DNA from: an uncultured Neomegalonema sp.
GTDB lineage: Bacteria > Pseudomonadota > Alphaproteobacteria > Rhodobacterales > Rhodobacteraceae
Assembly (NCBI GenBank): GCA_937911325.1
Contig: CALDSD010000068.1
Span: 106,989 to 170,988 of the forward strand
Length of the DNA stretch: 64,000 nt
Direction of reading: 5' to 3'
The first letter of the stretch is position 1; each line of letters opens with the position of its first letter. Under the pieces are notes generated by a model. It saw only the letters and a list, made by a program, of their open reading frames with translations. It was not told the DNA's origin and made no database searches. Both the position numbers and the translations under genes were made by a program. Shown piece by piece: positions 19,604-28,897 of this stretch.

Positions 19604-20101
19604 ATGAACGAGGCGAAAGCCGATTTCAGTTTGGAAGAACCGCTGATCGAGGAGCGTCCTTCGGGAGATTTCATCGACGGTTTTCTGGCGGGCGTGGCGA
19701 CGGCGACGGCCGTGCTGTCGGCTCCGGAGCCTGTGGCGTTTTTCTACTCGTTCGACTGGATCGGCGACGGCGAGGAGGAGCGGGAACAGGCTCTTCTTGC
19801 GGCGTTTGACAGCGACTCCGAGCAGATGAGTTTTGACCTTGCGGAGGCGAGAGACTGGCGCGCCGATCTCCAGGCGTTGGGGACAAAATGGCTTGCGCGA
19901 AAGTTGCCCGAGCCCATCGTCGGCGAGTTCAACGAGCTGATGCAGACATTCTTCGGCGTGGACGAGGTGGAGGTTTTCCGCGTGCTGCCCCACGCCTCGG
20001 GCGAGCGCGCCAATCTGCTCGGTTCGGACTACGACCATCTGTTGTTCGAAACGCCAGATGGCCGACTGCTGCTGGAGTTTTCCGTCGCGCGCGCCGCATA
20101 G
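19604..20101 (+). CDS. Conserved hypothetical protein
   Basis: 165 residues, acidic, no signal peptide or clear domain. Begins NEAKADFSLEEPLIEERPSGDFIDGFLAGVATATAVL and ends with LLFETPDGRLLLEFSVARAA. The ATG at 19604 has AAGG upstream; a TTG at 19556 would couple it to the SDR stop but add only 16 low-complexity residues. Probably co-transcribed with the SDR gene. I do not recognise a family. Confidence 0.65.
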   Translation: MNEAKADFSLEEPLIEERPSGDFIDGFLAGVATATAVLSAPEPVAFFYSFDWIGDGEEEREQALLAAFDSDSEQMSFDLAEARDWRADLQALGTKWLARKLPEPIVGEFNELMQTFFGVDEVEVFRVLPHASGERANLLGSDYDHLLFETPDGRLLLEFSVARAA

Positions 20102-20110
20102 ACCGTCGAT

Positions 20111-21106
20111 CTAGATTTCGACGACCACCGCGCCGATCTTGTCGCCAGCCTCCACCATCTCGTGGGCGGCGGCCGTCTCGGACAACGGGAACGCGCCGGC
20201 GATCTTGTGTTCGAGCGCGTCCGCCGAAAGCCACGGGGTGAGGCGCTCGAGCACGGCGCGCCGCGCGTCCCAAGAGAGTTGGTAGACCACGGTCATCCGC
20301 AACGTCACGTTCTTGAACATCAATTGATAGAACGGCAGAGCGGGTTCCGGCGCCGCCATCGAAGCATAGGTGGCGATAACGCCGTTTGGCGCGATGATCG
20401 CGTTTGAAACGGCGAGGTTGCCGCCGAATTCGACCTCGACGATCCGATCGACGCCGGCGCCATTGGTCTCGGCCAGAACCCGCGACGCGACGTCTTCTTC
20501 GCGGTAGTTGATCACCACATCAGCTCCCGCCTCTTTGGCGACCTGCGCTTTCTCGGCGCCGCTGATCGTCGCCAGCACGCGCGCGCCGCCCAGTTTCGCC
20601 ATCTGGACCGCATACCGTCCGACCGCGCCGGCGGCGCCGGTCACGAGCACGGTTTTGCCGGTCACGTCGCCGTCGGCGAAAACGCAATGGCAGGCGGTGG
20701 TCATCGGGATGCCGGCGCATGCCCCAGCCGCGAAGGACGTCGCCGCGGGCAATGTCACGGCTTGTTCGGCGGGCAAAGCGACATACTCCGCACACGAGCC
20801 GAAGGCGCGCCCCCATTGTGCGTTCCAAAGCCAGACGCGTTCGCCGATCCGGCTTGCATCGCCGCCGTGGCCAACGGCTTCGATTTCCCCGGCGCCGTCC
20901 GAGTGCGGGACGATCCTTGGGAAGGGCATTTCCGCCGCGACGCCGCCAGGCCGGTTCCCGGCCCGCAGCTTCACATCAGACGGATTGACGCCAGACGCGC
21001 GGACGTGAACCAGAACTTCGCCGGTTTGCGGCTGTGGCGTCTCCAAGTCGCCGACGGTCAGAACATCGCGCGCCGGGCCAAAGCGATCGTAGTAAGCGGC
21101 TTTCAT
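20111..21106 (-). CDS. Zinc-independent MDR oxidoreductase (NADPH:quinone reductase type)
   Basis: 331 residues. Medium-chain dehydrogenase fold: N-terminal GroES-like domain (VHVRASGVNPSDVKLRAG) and Rossmann domain with VLVTGAAGAVGRYAVQMAKLGGARV. No catalytic or structural zinc cysteines, as in quinone reductases of the QOR group. Substrate unknown. ATG at 21106 follows GGGAGGTG. Upstream on the same strand is the CNNM gene, whose end lies 54 bp before this start. Confidence 0.87.
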   Translation of the reverse strand: MKAAYYDRFGPARDVLTVGDLETPQPQTGEVLVHVRASGVNPSDVKLRAGNRPGGVAAEMPFPRIVPHSDGAGEIEAVGHGGDASRIGERVWLWNAQWGRAFGSCAEYVALPAEQAVTLPAATSFAAGACAGIPMTTACHCVFADGDVTGKTVLVTGAAGAVGRYAVQMAKLGGARVLATISGAEKAQVAKEAGADVVINYREEDVASRVLAETNGAGVDRIVEVEFGGNLAVSNAIIAPNGVIATYASMAAPEPALPFYQLMFKNVTLRMTVVYQLSWDARRAVLERLTPWLSADALEHKIAGAFPLSETAAAHEMVEAGDKIGAVVVEI

Positions 21107-21160
21107 TTGCACCTCCCTCGGTTGAGGGGGACGCTAGTCGCTTTGGGCCTCTCGCGCCAG

Positions 21161-22504
21161 TCAGGCGGCCACCGGCTTGACCCGCAACTTTGTGATCTGA
21201 TGACGGCGACGTTCAAGGATCTCAAATCGGAAGCCGTGGAAAATGAAGATCTGCCCTTCCACCGGGATGGTTTGCGCTTCGTGGATCACCAAGCCGGCGA
21301 TTGTCGTCGCCTCGTCCTCTGGCAGCTTCCAGTCAAAGGTCCGGTTCAGATCGCGGATCGCCGTCACGCCATCGGCGACAAGCGAGCCGTCCGCTTCGCG
21401 TGTGACGCCTTCAACCTCGTCGTCATGCTCGTCCGCGATCTCGCCGACGATCTCTTCCAGGATGTCCTCGAGCGTCACCAGCCCTTGGAGCGCGCCGTAC
21501 TCGTCAACGACCAGCGCGAAGTGGCTCTTGCGGGTGAGGAACGCGCGGAGCTGATCGGACAGAGACGTCGTGTCGGGCACAAACCAAGGCTCCATCGCGA
21601 TCTCGGTGACGTCTAGCTGATCGATCTGGGCGGCTGCGCTGTGGTCGTCGTCCTTCGACTGACCGTTCAGCCGGTGGTTGACCGCCCGCAGAAGATCCTT
21701 GGCGTGAAGCACGCCGACGATGTTCTCCGGGTCTTCGCGATAGAGCGGGATCCGCGTGTACGGGCTCTTGAGACAGGCCTCGAGAATGACGCCCGGCTTT
21801 TCGTCCGCATCGATCATGAAGATGTTGCGGCGGTGGATCATGACCTGGTCGATGTCGCGTTCGTCGAGATCCAGCGCGCCGAGAAGCCGGTCGCGGGCTT
21901 CGCGCTCGACCGCCCCTTCGGAGTGACCGAGGTCGATGGCGCCGCGGATCTCCTCCTGTGCGAGAACGTGCGCGTCCGGGTCGGTCGAGACGCCAAAAAT
22001 CGAGAGCGTGGCGCGGACGATCACCCGAACGACGGAAACGACGGGCGCAAAGATCCGCACCACGACCGATATCGGCCGCGAGGCGGCCTGTGCGGCTGTT
22101 TCTGGACGGGTGATCGCATAGGTCTTGGGCAGCACCTCGGCGAAGATCAGAACCAGCATCGTCATTCCGAGAGTGGCGTAAGCCACGCCGTCGGCCCCGA
22201 ACAGCGCGACCAACAGCGATGTCGCCAAAGACGTCGCGAGAATGTTCACGAGGTTGTTGCCCAGCAAGATCGCGCCGATCAGGCGCTCATTGTCCTCCCG
22301 CAGGGACAGGGCCAGTTCGGCGGTTTTCGAACCCTCGTCGGCCAGTCGCCGCATGCGCGCGCGGCTGGCGGCCGTCAGCGCCGTCTCGGATCCGGAAAAG
22401 AACCCGGAGAGCAAAAGGAGGGTCGCAACCGCGCCTGCGGTCCACCAGATTGCGGCGCCGGAGATGACGGCGTCTGCGGTGTCTACGGTGAGCGTCTCGC
22501 CCAT
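21161..22504 (-). CDS. CNNM/CBS-domain transporter-like protein (HlyC/CorC family)
   Basis: 447 residues. N-terminal DUF21/CNNM membrane domain (about 15-200, hydrophobic segments TAGAVATLLLLSGFF and LGMTMLVLIFAEVLPKTYA), two CBS domains (about 215-350) and a C-terminal CorC_HlyC transporter-associated domain (about 365-445). The family is linked to magnesium or cobalt efflux; specificity is not shown by sequence. Inner membrane. A following quinone-reductase-type gene may be co-transcribed. Confidence 0.9.
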   Translation of the reverse strand: MGETLTVDTADAVISGAAIWWTAGAVATLLLLSGFFSGSETALTAASRARMRRLADEGSKTAELALSLREDNERLIGAILLGNNLVNILATSLATSLLVALFGADGVAYATLGMTMLVLIFAEVLPKTYAITRPETAAQAASRPISVVVRIFAPVVSVVRVIVRATLSIFGVSTDPDAHVLAQEEIRGAIDLGHSEGAVEREARDRLLGALDLDERDIDQVMIHRRNIFMIDADEKPGVILEACLKSPYTRIPLYREDPENIVGVLHAKDLLRAVNHRLNGQSKDDDHSAAAQIDQLDVTEIAMEPWFVPDTTSLSDQLRAFLTRKSHFALVVDEYGALQGLVTLEDILEEIVGEIADEHDDEVEGVTREADGSLVADGVTAIRDLNRTFDWKLPEDEATTIAGLVIHEAQTIPVEGQIFIFHGFRFEILERRRHQITKLRVKPVAA

Positions 22505-22654
22505 CGGCGTGAACCCCTTAAAGAGATGTTAACTGGAAACTCGTCTTCATCGCGCCAGATGACTTTCCGGCGCTGCTGTGCGACTTAGCTTACCGCGCAA
22601 GGTTAAACAAACCGCCACGCGCGAATTAATCTGTTACGGGGCTAGGGGCAGAGC

Positions 22655-23266
22655 ATGCCGCATATTGTAGTGATCGGCGGGTCGAACCGCGAGGCGTCGC
22701 AGTCGCACCGGATCGCCGAAGTGATCGCAGCCCGATTGGAGCCGCAGGGGGCGACGGTCGACCTCTTGTCTTTGAGAGACGTGGACATCCCAATGTGGGA
22801 TGAGGAGAAATGGAGCTCCGACAAGCCGGCCGACAGCGCGTGGAACACCGTTTGGGCGCCTGTGTCGGAACGACTCAAGAAAGCGGATGGATTGGTGGTG
22901 GTCACGCCGGAATGGCATGGCATGGCGTCTCCCATGCTGAAAAACCTCCTGTGCTGCTGTGATCAGAGGGAACTGGCGTTCAAACCCGCATATCTGGTCG
23001 CGGTTTCCGCCGGAGCGGGCGGCGCGTATCCGATCGCAGAGCTGCGGATGACGGGCGGCAAGAACAACTATGCGCACTGGCTGCCGGACCATCTGATTAT
23101 CCGACAGGCGGCTGATTTCCGCCCTGGCGATCCGGAAAACAAGGCGCCGGACTGGCTGGTGAACCGCCTGGATCACGGGCTGAAGATATTGTGCGCCTAC
23201 GCCGAGGCGGCGAAGCCGATCCGGTCCGAGGTCGTCGACCTCGACATCCTGAAGAACGGGATGTGA
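22655..23266 (+). CDS. NADPH-dependent FMN reductase family protein
   Basis: 203 residues. Flavodoxin-like fold: phosphate-binding loop GGSNREASQSHRIAEVI at the N-terminus, DGLVVVTPEWHGMASPMLKNLL as the flavin contact region. Family members reduce FMN, quinones or azo compounds. The substrate is unknown. Single gene, convergent with the class II aldolase gene 23 bp on. Confidence 0.85.
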   Translation: MPHIVVIGGSNREASQSHRIAEVIAARLEPQGATVDLLSLRDVDIPMWDEEKWSSDKPADSAWNTVWAPVSERLKKADGLVVVTPEWHGMASPMLKNLLCCCDQRELAFKPAYLVAVSAGAGGAYPIAELRMTGGKNNYAHWLPDHLIIRQAADFRPGDPENKAPDWLVNRLDHGLKILCAYAEAAKPIRSEVVDLDILKNGM

Positions 23267-23289
23267 GCGCTTAGAACCCGCCTTCGCGA

Positions 23290-24021
23290 CTAGTGCGCGT
23301 ATTCGGGCTCTTCTTCGTCGAGCAGATCGCGAATAGCGGCCAGGTGCTTCTGACCCGCGCTTGGATAATCCGCCCACTGACGGGCTGTCTTCTCGGCGAC
23401 GTCGTCGGAAGCAATGTTGAGCTCGCGCCCAGTCGAGAGCGCGACGATGTAGTTCTGGGCCGCCTTCTCGAAATAGTAGATCTCGTCGAAGGCCTGGGCG
23501 ACCGTCGGCGCGACGACCAGGACGCCGTGCTGGCCCATCATCATGACCGAGCGGTTGCCAAGGATCGTCGCAAGCCGCTCGGCTTCGTCGTCGAGCCCCA
23601 TCCCGTCAAAGCCGAAGTCGATCGCGACGCGGTTGAAAAACCGCATCGTCGTCTGGTCGATCGGCGGCAGTGTGGGATCCTTCAGGCAGGATAGCGCTGT
23701 CGCATACTTCGAGTGCAAGTGCATCACACAGCGCGCATGCGGCACCTTTCGATGGATTGCGCCGTGAATCGCCCATGCGGTCGGGTCGACCCGATCGCCG
23801 AGATCGGTGGGTTCTCGATTGGCGTCAAGCTCGACGAGATCGCTCGCGCGCATCTTGGACCAGTGTCGGCCATAAGGGTTCATCAAGAACTGCGCGCCGT
23901 CGTCGGAGACCGCCAGGCTGTAGTGGTTGGCGATGCCTTCATGCATGTCGAGCCGGGCGGTCCAGCGAAAGGCGGCCGCCATATCCCGGCGGTGCTCGAT
24001 ATGGGTCAAGGGTGCGCTCAT
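23290..24021 (-). CDS. Class II aldolase/adducin-family protein
   Basis: 243 residues. Adducin fold with the zinc-binding histidines in VMHLHSKYATALS and MMMGQHGVLVVAPT, and HEGIANHYSLAV at the N-terminus. Members include sugar-phosphate aldolases and decarboxylases; the lack of a sugar pathway nearby leaves the substrate open. ATG at 24021. Confidence 0.85.
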   Translation of the reverse strand: MSAPLTHIEHRRDMAAAFRWTARLDMHEGIANHYSLAVSDDGAQFLMNPYGRHWSKMRASDLVELDANREPTDLGDRVDPTAWAIHGAIHRKVPHARCVMHLHSKYATALSCLKDPTLPPIDQTTMRFFNRVAIDFGFDGMGLDDEAERLATILGNRSVMMMGQHGVLVVAPTVAQAFDEIYYFEKAAQNYIVALSTGRELNIASDDVAEKTARQWADYPSAGQKHLAAIRDLLDEEEPEYAH

Positions 24022-24114
24022 GGCCGATCCTGTTTGCTGCCGGAACTTCGCTCACACGAAAGCGGATGTTCCTCGGGCAGACTATCGTTTTTCCGACGGT
24101 TGGGGTCGGAAACC

Positions 24115-25050
24115 TCACTCTTTCGCCGCGAGGGGATGTTTGGTGAGCACGAGATCTTTCAAGCGCTCGTCAAGGACATGAGCATAGATCTCGGTCGCCG
24201 CGATGTCGGCGTGTCCAAGCAACACCTGGATGGAGCGGAGATCTGCGCCGCCGGCGAGCAGGTGGGTGGCGAAGGCGTGTCGAAGCTTATGGGGCGACAC
24301 CCGCGCCGGGTCGATCTGCGCTTTCACCGCCATGTCCTTGAGCATCTGAAAAAAGCGCTCTCGCGTCAGATGGCCTGCCTTCGATCGCGACGGAAACAAG
24401 AAAGGGCTCAGGTTCTTGGCGCGCTTTTCCTCGGCGTCGCGAACGCGCAGCCACTCGACCACGGCGTCGCGCGCGTCTTCAGAGAGTGGAACCATGCGTT
24501 CGCGTCCGCCCTTGCCGCGGATCAAGATCATCCGGGGATCTCCCCGAACGGCGGCGACGGGCAGGCTGACCAACTCGCTGACCCGCATGCCGGTGGCGTA
24601 CAGCATCTCCATCAGACAGATCCGGCGGGGCGCGTCGGCGCCGGCCGCCCGCGCAGCCGTCAGCAGTTGATCCACCTCCTCGACGCCCAGCGTCCCGGGG
24701 AGCCTTTTCGGAGGGCTTGGTCCCTCAACTGTCGCGGCAGGATCGGTTTGCCGAAACCCTTCCTCAAATGCAAACCGATGCAACTGTCGAAGGGCGGACA
24801 GGCGGCGCGCGCGGGTCGCCGGCGCCAGACCGCCGCGTTTCAGTTCGGCGAGGTAGTCTTCGATATGCGCCTGGGTCGCGGTTTCAAAACAGGCGCCGTT
24901 CGCCGCCAGATGCCCGGCATAGGCGCTCAGGTCGCGCTGATAGGCCAGAACGGTATTGTCGGCCGCGCCCCGTTCGGCGCGAATCGCGTCGAGGAAGGCG
25001 TCGATCCACCTCCGAGCGAGATCAAGGGCTGCGTCTGACGGCTCCATCAT
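24115..25050 (-). CDS. xerD: Tyrosine recombinase XerD
   Basis: 311 residues. N-terminal SAM-like core-binding domain (about 10-105) and catalytic domain with Arg in ATGMRVSEL, Lys in GKGGRERMVPL, HKLRHAFATHLL, and GHADIAATEIYAHV with the nucleophilic Tyr. Resolves chromosome dimers at dif with XerC and FtsK. ATG at 25050 (second ATG at 25047). Starts 13 bp after the 581-residue exported protein gene on the same strand, so the three genes from 26952 down form one unit. No mobile element surrounds it, favouring the housekeeping Xer role. Confidence 0.88.
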   Translation of the reverse strand: MMEPSDAALDLARRWIDAFLDAIRAERGAADNTVLAYQRDLSAYAGHLAANGACFETATQAHIEDYLAELKRGGLAPATRARRLSALRQLHRFAFEEGFRQTDPAATVEGPSPPKRLPGTLGVEEVDQLLTAARAAGADAPRRICLMEMLYATGMRVSELVSLPVAAVRGDPRMILIRGKGGRERMVPLSEDARDAVVEWLRVRDAEEKRAKNLSPFLFPSRSKAGHLTRERFFQMLKDMAVKAQIDPARVSPHKLRHAFATHLLAGGADLRSIQVLLGHADIAATEIYAHVLDERLKDLVLTKHPLAAKE

Positions 25051-25063
25051 GCTGTCCGCTCGA

Positions 25064-26809
25064 TCATCGTCCGAGCAGTGTCGCCTCCACGGCGATCTGC
25101 CGGGCCTCCGCGTCGAGCCCCAAGGCCAAAAGCGCGCGCAACGCCTGATTGAGATCCTCGGGAGTGGCGGCGGAACCGGCGCGAAGCCGCGACAGCGCTT
25201 CAAAGGCGACTTCGGCATGCCGCCCATCGGCGAGCACAAAGCTCAAGTCGTTCCGACCCGGATAGAGCTGCGGATCAGGGACCGCCAGTCCAAACGCGAT
25301 CAAGGCGGCGAGCTGGCGACCCGCGACCTGATCGCCGCGCACGGTCTTCGCGGTCAGCGGGGCCGCGTCCTGCAACGCCCAAAGAGACAACGCGTCGCGA
25401 TTGGCCACGCGATCCAGCCCGCGTTCTTCCGGGCTCTCGGCCCCGGTCATGCGACGGCTTGCTTCGCCAAGATCGCCCCACAAACGCAAGAGCCGACGAG
25501 TTTGCGCGTCGCCCTCAACGGGCGATCCGGCGAACGTCGGCGCCAACAGGCGCGCCATCTGCGCCTCTCGTCCGGCCTCATTCGCTTTGGCGAGAGCGGC
25601 CGCCGCGTTGGTCAGTTGAGCGGCGCCGCCGCCGTCGATTACCCGACGATAGACTTCGACGCGGCCCCACAAACCACCGGACTCTGCCGATGCGGCCCCG
25701 TCATAAGCGGTGCGCAACCCTGCGGTCTCAAGCGCGCCGGCGGCTTCCAACCGCTCCAGCGCTGCGAGCGTCTCTCGGGGAGATGCTTGCACGTCCGGCA
25801 CAGCGCCCATCAAGACCAGAGGCGCCGTGTCGCCAAAACCAGCAGGTAGAGGAACCCCCGTGACGCGAAGCGCCGCCAGCTCCAAAGGCGTGACCGCTGA
25901 CGCGTCGCCAGGGGCTTCAACGAAACTCGTATAGGTCGGATCCGCAACGGCTTCGAGGAGGTCGAGCACCTGCGGATCCGCGCCGCCGAGCGACCGTTGG
26001 GTCTGGATCAGGAGCAGCGCGGTGGGCGCGTCGCCTAAACGCGCCCTGCAGTAGATGCTTTCAAGATCTCCGGCGGGCGCGCCATTATCGACCACCTCCT
26101 GGCAAAAAACCGCGTCGCGGCCGGAGACAAGCGCCGCCGCGCGCCAAGCGGGCTCGTTCACCGCGACGGCGACGCCCGCTGTCTCGCCGATGCTGGTGGC
26201 GGCGCCCACGGCCCCGAACCGCGAGAGCGCCGCAATCCGCGCGTTGAACACCGCGGCGCCGTCGCTGGGCGGAGTGAACGCCGCGCTTAGCAACCTGACG
26301 GCCAGACGATTCGCCGCGTGCAGATCCGACGGTGCGACCCTTTCAATCAGCGAGACGGCTGTCGCGGCGTCGGTTCCGCGCCACGCGTCTTTCGGCAAGC
26401 CAACCTCTGCTGGCGTAAGCGTTCCGGCCGCGCCAACCCCAACCGGGCCAAGCGCTGCGACCTCGACGCGCGCTGGATCGTTGGGCCCCGGCGCGGCGAA
26501 AGTTGGGAGCGCGTCGTCTTGCGCGCCAGCCGCCACCGGCGCCGCGCCTTGCGTCGCACCCTGAAGCTGCGGAGACGCAGGTTGCGGCGCGCCGTCCGGG
26601 ATCGTCGGGGCTTCGATGTTCGCCCTCGCGTCGCCGGGCTGGGCAGGCTGGATCGGTTCGCCGACTGGTTGGTCTTCGCCTTGAAGCCACGGGATCACCG
26701 ATCGAGGCTCCTGCGCTGCGGCGAGGGGCGCTTGCGACAAGGCTGCGCAAAAGATCAGCAGCGATGTCGTCAATCGCGGGGCTGCCGCGCGGGCGCGCGT
26801 CCGGGTCAC
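25064..26809 (-). CDS. Exported Ala-rich protein of unknown function
   Basis: 581 residues with a clear signal peptide (PRLTTSLLIFCAALSQAPLAAAQ, about 11-33), a Pro/Ala/Gln-rich low-complexity region (about 40-110), and a long helical Ala/Leu-rich region that looks like helical repeats (TPR/SEL-like in character, no repeat assigned). Two cysteines lie near VFCQEVVDN and IYCRARLGD. The GTG start at 26809 overlaps the stop of a 48-residue membrane protein gene by GTGA, so translation is coupled. Followed 13 bp later by xerD. Function unknown; periplasmic location is predicted. Confidence 0.75.
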   Translation of the reverse strand: MTRTRARAAAPRLTTSLLIFCAALSQAPLAAAQEPRSVIPWLQGEDQPVGEPIQPAQPGDARANIEAPTIPDGAPQPASPQLQGATQGAAPVAAGAQDDALPTFAAPGPNDPARVEVAALGPVGVGAAGTLTPAEVGLPKDAWRGTDAATAVSLIERVAPSDLHAANRLAVRLLSAAFTPPSDGAAVFNARIAALSRFGAVGAATSIGETAGVAVAVNEPAWRAAALVSGRDAVFCQEVVDNGAPAGDLESIYCRARLGDAPTALLLIQTQRSLGGADPQVLDLLEAVADPTYTSFVEAPGDASAVTPLELAALRVTGVPLPAGFGDTAPLVLMGAVPDVQASPRETLAALERLEAAGALETAGLRTAYDGAASAESGGLWGRVEVYRRVIDGGGAAQLTNAAAALAKANEAGREAQMARLLAPTFAGSPVEGDAQTRRLLRLWGDLGEASRRMTGAESPEERGLDRVANRDALSLWALQDAAPLTAKTVRGDQVAGRQLAALIAFGLAVPDPQLYPGRNDLSFVLADGRHAEVAFEALSRLRAGSAATPEDLNQALRALLALGLDAEARQIAVEATLLGR

Positions 26810-26952
26810 TGCGCTTCCTCCGTTTCTGGCAAGGCGGCAGGTTTCTCAATTCGCTCCGTCGGGGGCGGAATATCGATAAACATGACGGCGACTGCGCCCG
26901 CGGCCAGCGCGAGCAACAGCAAGAACAGAATAAACCGCAACATTTTTCGCAT
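26806..26952 (-). CDS. Small single-pass membrane protein (48 residues)
   Basis: MRKMLRFILFLLLLALAAG opens a 48-residue protein with one transmembrane segment (about 5-24), then a Pro-rich, acidic tail (DIPPPTERIEKPAALPETEEAQ). It has a positive-inside N-terminus and could be a membrane anchor with a short periplasmic tail. Its TGA overlaps the GTG of the 581-residue exported protein gene in GTGA, a signature of coupled translation and real coding status. Unknown family; first gene of the unit ending in xerD. Confidence 0.72.
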   Translation of the reverse strand: MRKMLRFILFLLLLALAAGAVAVMFIDIPPPTERIEKPAALPETEEAQ

Positions 26953-27102
26953 CGCCTGATCCGTCCCGCCTGCTCATCTGTGCGCATATTTGCGCCCAAC
27001 GGCCGAGCGCGCCATAGTCGCGGCCCGACTGGATCTGAGTTTTGAGCAGTCGTTACCGCGCCGTCACGGTGAGGAAAAGGGGTCTGGAGTGGAAGAGGTC
27101 TG

Positions 27103-27711
27103 ATGCCGGACAGGACGACGAATGATGCGAAGGCCCCTAACCGGCGACGCTTGTCTCGGACGGTAGCGCTTGTCGGGCTGATGGGCGCGGGTAAAACCGT
27201 GATCGGAAAACGCGTCGCTGCGGCGTTGGGCGCGACCTTTCGAGACTCGGATGCTGAGATCGAGGCCGCCGCGGCGATGACCATCCCCGAGATTTTCGCC
27301 AGTCACGGCGAGGCGTATTTCCGAGCTGGCGAACGCCGCGTCATTGCGCGGCTCCTGACCGAGCCGCCCCATGTCTTGGCCACTGGCGGGGGCGCCTTCA
27401 TGGATCCTGACACGCGCTCGATCATGCTCGAAAAGGCGATCACGGTTTGGCTGAAGGCGGACCTTGACACGTTGACGCGTCGCTGCAGCCGGAAAAGCAA
27501 TAGACCGCTGCTAAAGAAAGGCGACCCGCGCACGATTCTGTCGCGGTTGATCGATGAGCGCTATCCGGTTTACGCGGAGGCGCGGCTGGTCGTGCACAGC
27601 GGCGAGGAACCGCATGAAGTGACGGTGGCGCGGGTTCTTGAGGCTGTGGCGGACGCCGGCGGTCTTGAAGCGAACGACGTGGCGTCCTCGAGAGAAACCA
27701 CTAACCCGTAA
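27103..27711 (+). CDS. aroK: Shikimate kinase
   Basis: 202 residues. Phosphorylates shikimate at the 3-hydroxyl in the chorismate pathway. P-loop GLMGAGKT (25-32), FRDSDAEIE (Asp binding shikimate), GEAYFRAGERRV, and the glycine-rich VLATGGGAFMD are all present, with RPLL in the lid region. Followed 9 bp later by aroB, the usual pairing. Confidence 0.95.
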   Translation: MPDRTTNDAKAPNRRRLSRTVALVGLMGAGKTVIGKRVAAALGATFRDSDAEIEAAAAMTIPEIFASHGEAYFRAGERRVIARLLTEPPHVLATGGGAFMDPDTRSIMLEKAITVWLKADLDTLTRRCSRKSNRPLLKKGDPRTILSRLIDERYPVYAEARLVVHSGEEPHEVTVARVLEAVADAGGLEANDVASSRETTNP

Positions 27712-27720
27712 GGGCGCCTT

Positions 27721-28881
27721 ATGACATCGAGCGATCGGGTCGAAACCGACCCAGCTGGAACGCTTGCCGAAAAAGTTCACGTCGCGCTTGGCGATCGTTC
27801 CTATGACATTGAGATCGGCCGTGGGCTGCTGGGCCGGTCCGGGGAGCTGATATCGCCGTTGCTCAAGCGCGAGCGCGTGGTCGTCATTACCGACGAGACG
27901 GCGAGTTGGCATCATCTTGAGACGCTGTGGGGCGGATTGTCGGCGGTGGGGATCGCGGCGGACGCCATCACGTTGCCGCCCGGCGAAGCGACCAAGAGCA
28001 TGGCGCGGCTCGAGCAGGTGCTGGCGCAGTTGTTGGATCTCAAGGTCGAGCGGGACGACTTGCTGATCGCATTCGGCGGCGGCGTGATCGGCGATCTTGC
28101 GGGCTTCGCCGCCGCCGTTTTGCGGCGCGGCGTGCGCTTCGTGCAGATCCCGACGACCCTCCTTGCGCAGGTTGACAGCTCTGTCGGTGGAAAAACGGGC
28201 GTGAACGCCGCCCAGGGCAAGAACCTGATTGGAGCCTTCCATCAGCCCTCGTTGGTTTTGGCCGATATCGACGTGCTCGATACGTTGTCAGAACGTGAGC
28301 TCCTCGCCGGCTATGCCGAGGTTGTGAAGTACGGGCTGCTGGGCGACCTTGCGTTTTTCGAATGGCTGGAGACGAACGGTCCTCTCTTGAAGGCCGGCGA
28401 TGCTTCGGCGCGGACCTACGCCGTCAAGACCTCTTGCCAGGCGAAGGCGGATATCGTCGCGCGCGACGAGGCCGAGCGGGGCGATCGAGCGCTGCTCAAT
28501 CTCGGCCACACCTTCGGGCATGCGTTGGAAGCGGCGACCGGATACTCGCAGCGGTTGTTGCATGGCGAAGCTGTTTCGATCGGGATGGGGCTCGCTTTCG
28601 AGGTCTCGGCGCGGATGCAGCTGTGCTCGCAGGAGGATCCAGTGCGCGTCCGGGCGCACCTGACGAAGATGGGGATGAAGACGCAGCTTTCGGACATTGC
28701 GGGGGAGTTGCCGGATGCTGATGCGCTGATGGCTCTGATGGCCCAAGACAAGAAGGTCAGCGCAGGCAAACTCACATTCATCCTGGCGCGCGGGATCGGA
28801 CAGGCGTTTCGGACGCAGGATGTCGATCTGGACCTGGTGCGCCGAGTCATCGCGGAAGCGCTGTTCGAGCGCGAGACGTAA
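27721..28881 (+). CDS. aroB: 3-dehydroquinate synthase
   Basis: 386 residues. NAD- and metal-dependent cyclisation of DAHP to 3-dehydroquinate, step two of the shikimate pathway. Signatures: GGGVIGDLAGFAAAVLRRGV, IPTTLLAQVDSSVGGKTGVN, GKNLIGAFHQP, AEVVKYGLLGD, and the metal ligands in LLNLGHTFGHALE and LLHGEAVSIGM. Tightly linked to aroK upstream and to a GT61 gene 16 bp downstream. Confidence 0.96.
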   Translation: MTSSDRVETDPAGTLAEKVHVALGDRSYDIEIGRGLLGRSGELISPLLKRERVVVITDETASWHHLETLWGGLSAVGIAADAITLPPGEATKSMARLEQVLAQLLDLKVERDDLLIAFGGGVIGDLAGFAAAVLRRGVRFVQIPTTLLAQVDSSVGGKTGVNAAQGKNLIGAFHQPSLVLADIDVLDTLSERELLAGYAEVVKYGLLGDLAFFEWLETNGPLLKAGDASARTYAVKTSCQAKADIVARDEAERGDRALLNLGHTFGHALEAATGYSQRLLHGEAVSIGMGLAFEVSARMQLCSQEDPVRVRAHLTKMGMKTQLSDIAGELPDADALMALMAQDKKVSAGKLTFILARGIGQAFRTQDVDLDLVRRVIAEALFERET

Positions 28882-28897
28882 GAGGCGAGGGCGGTGC

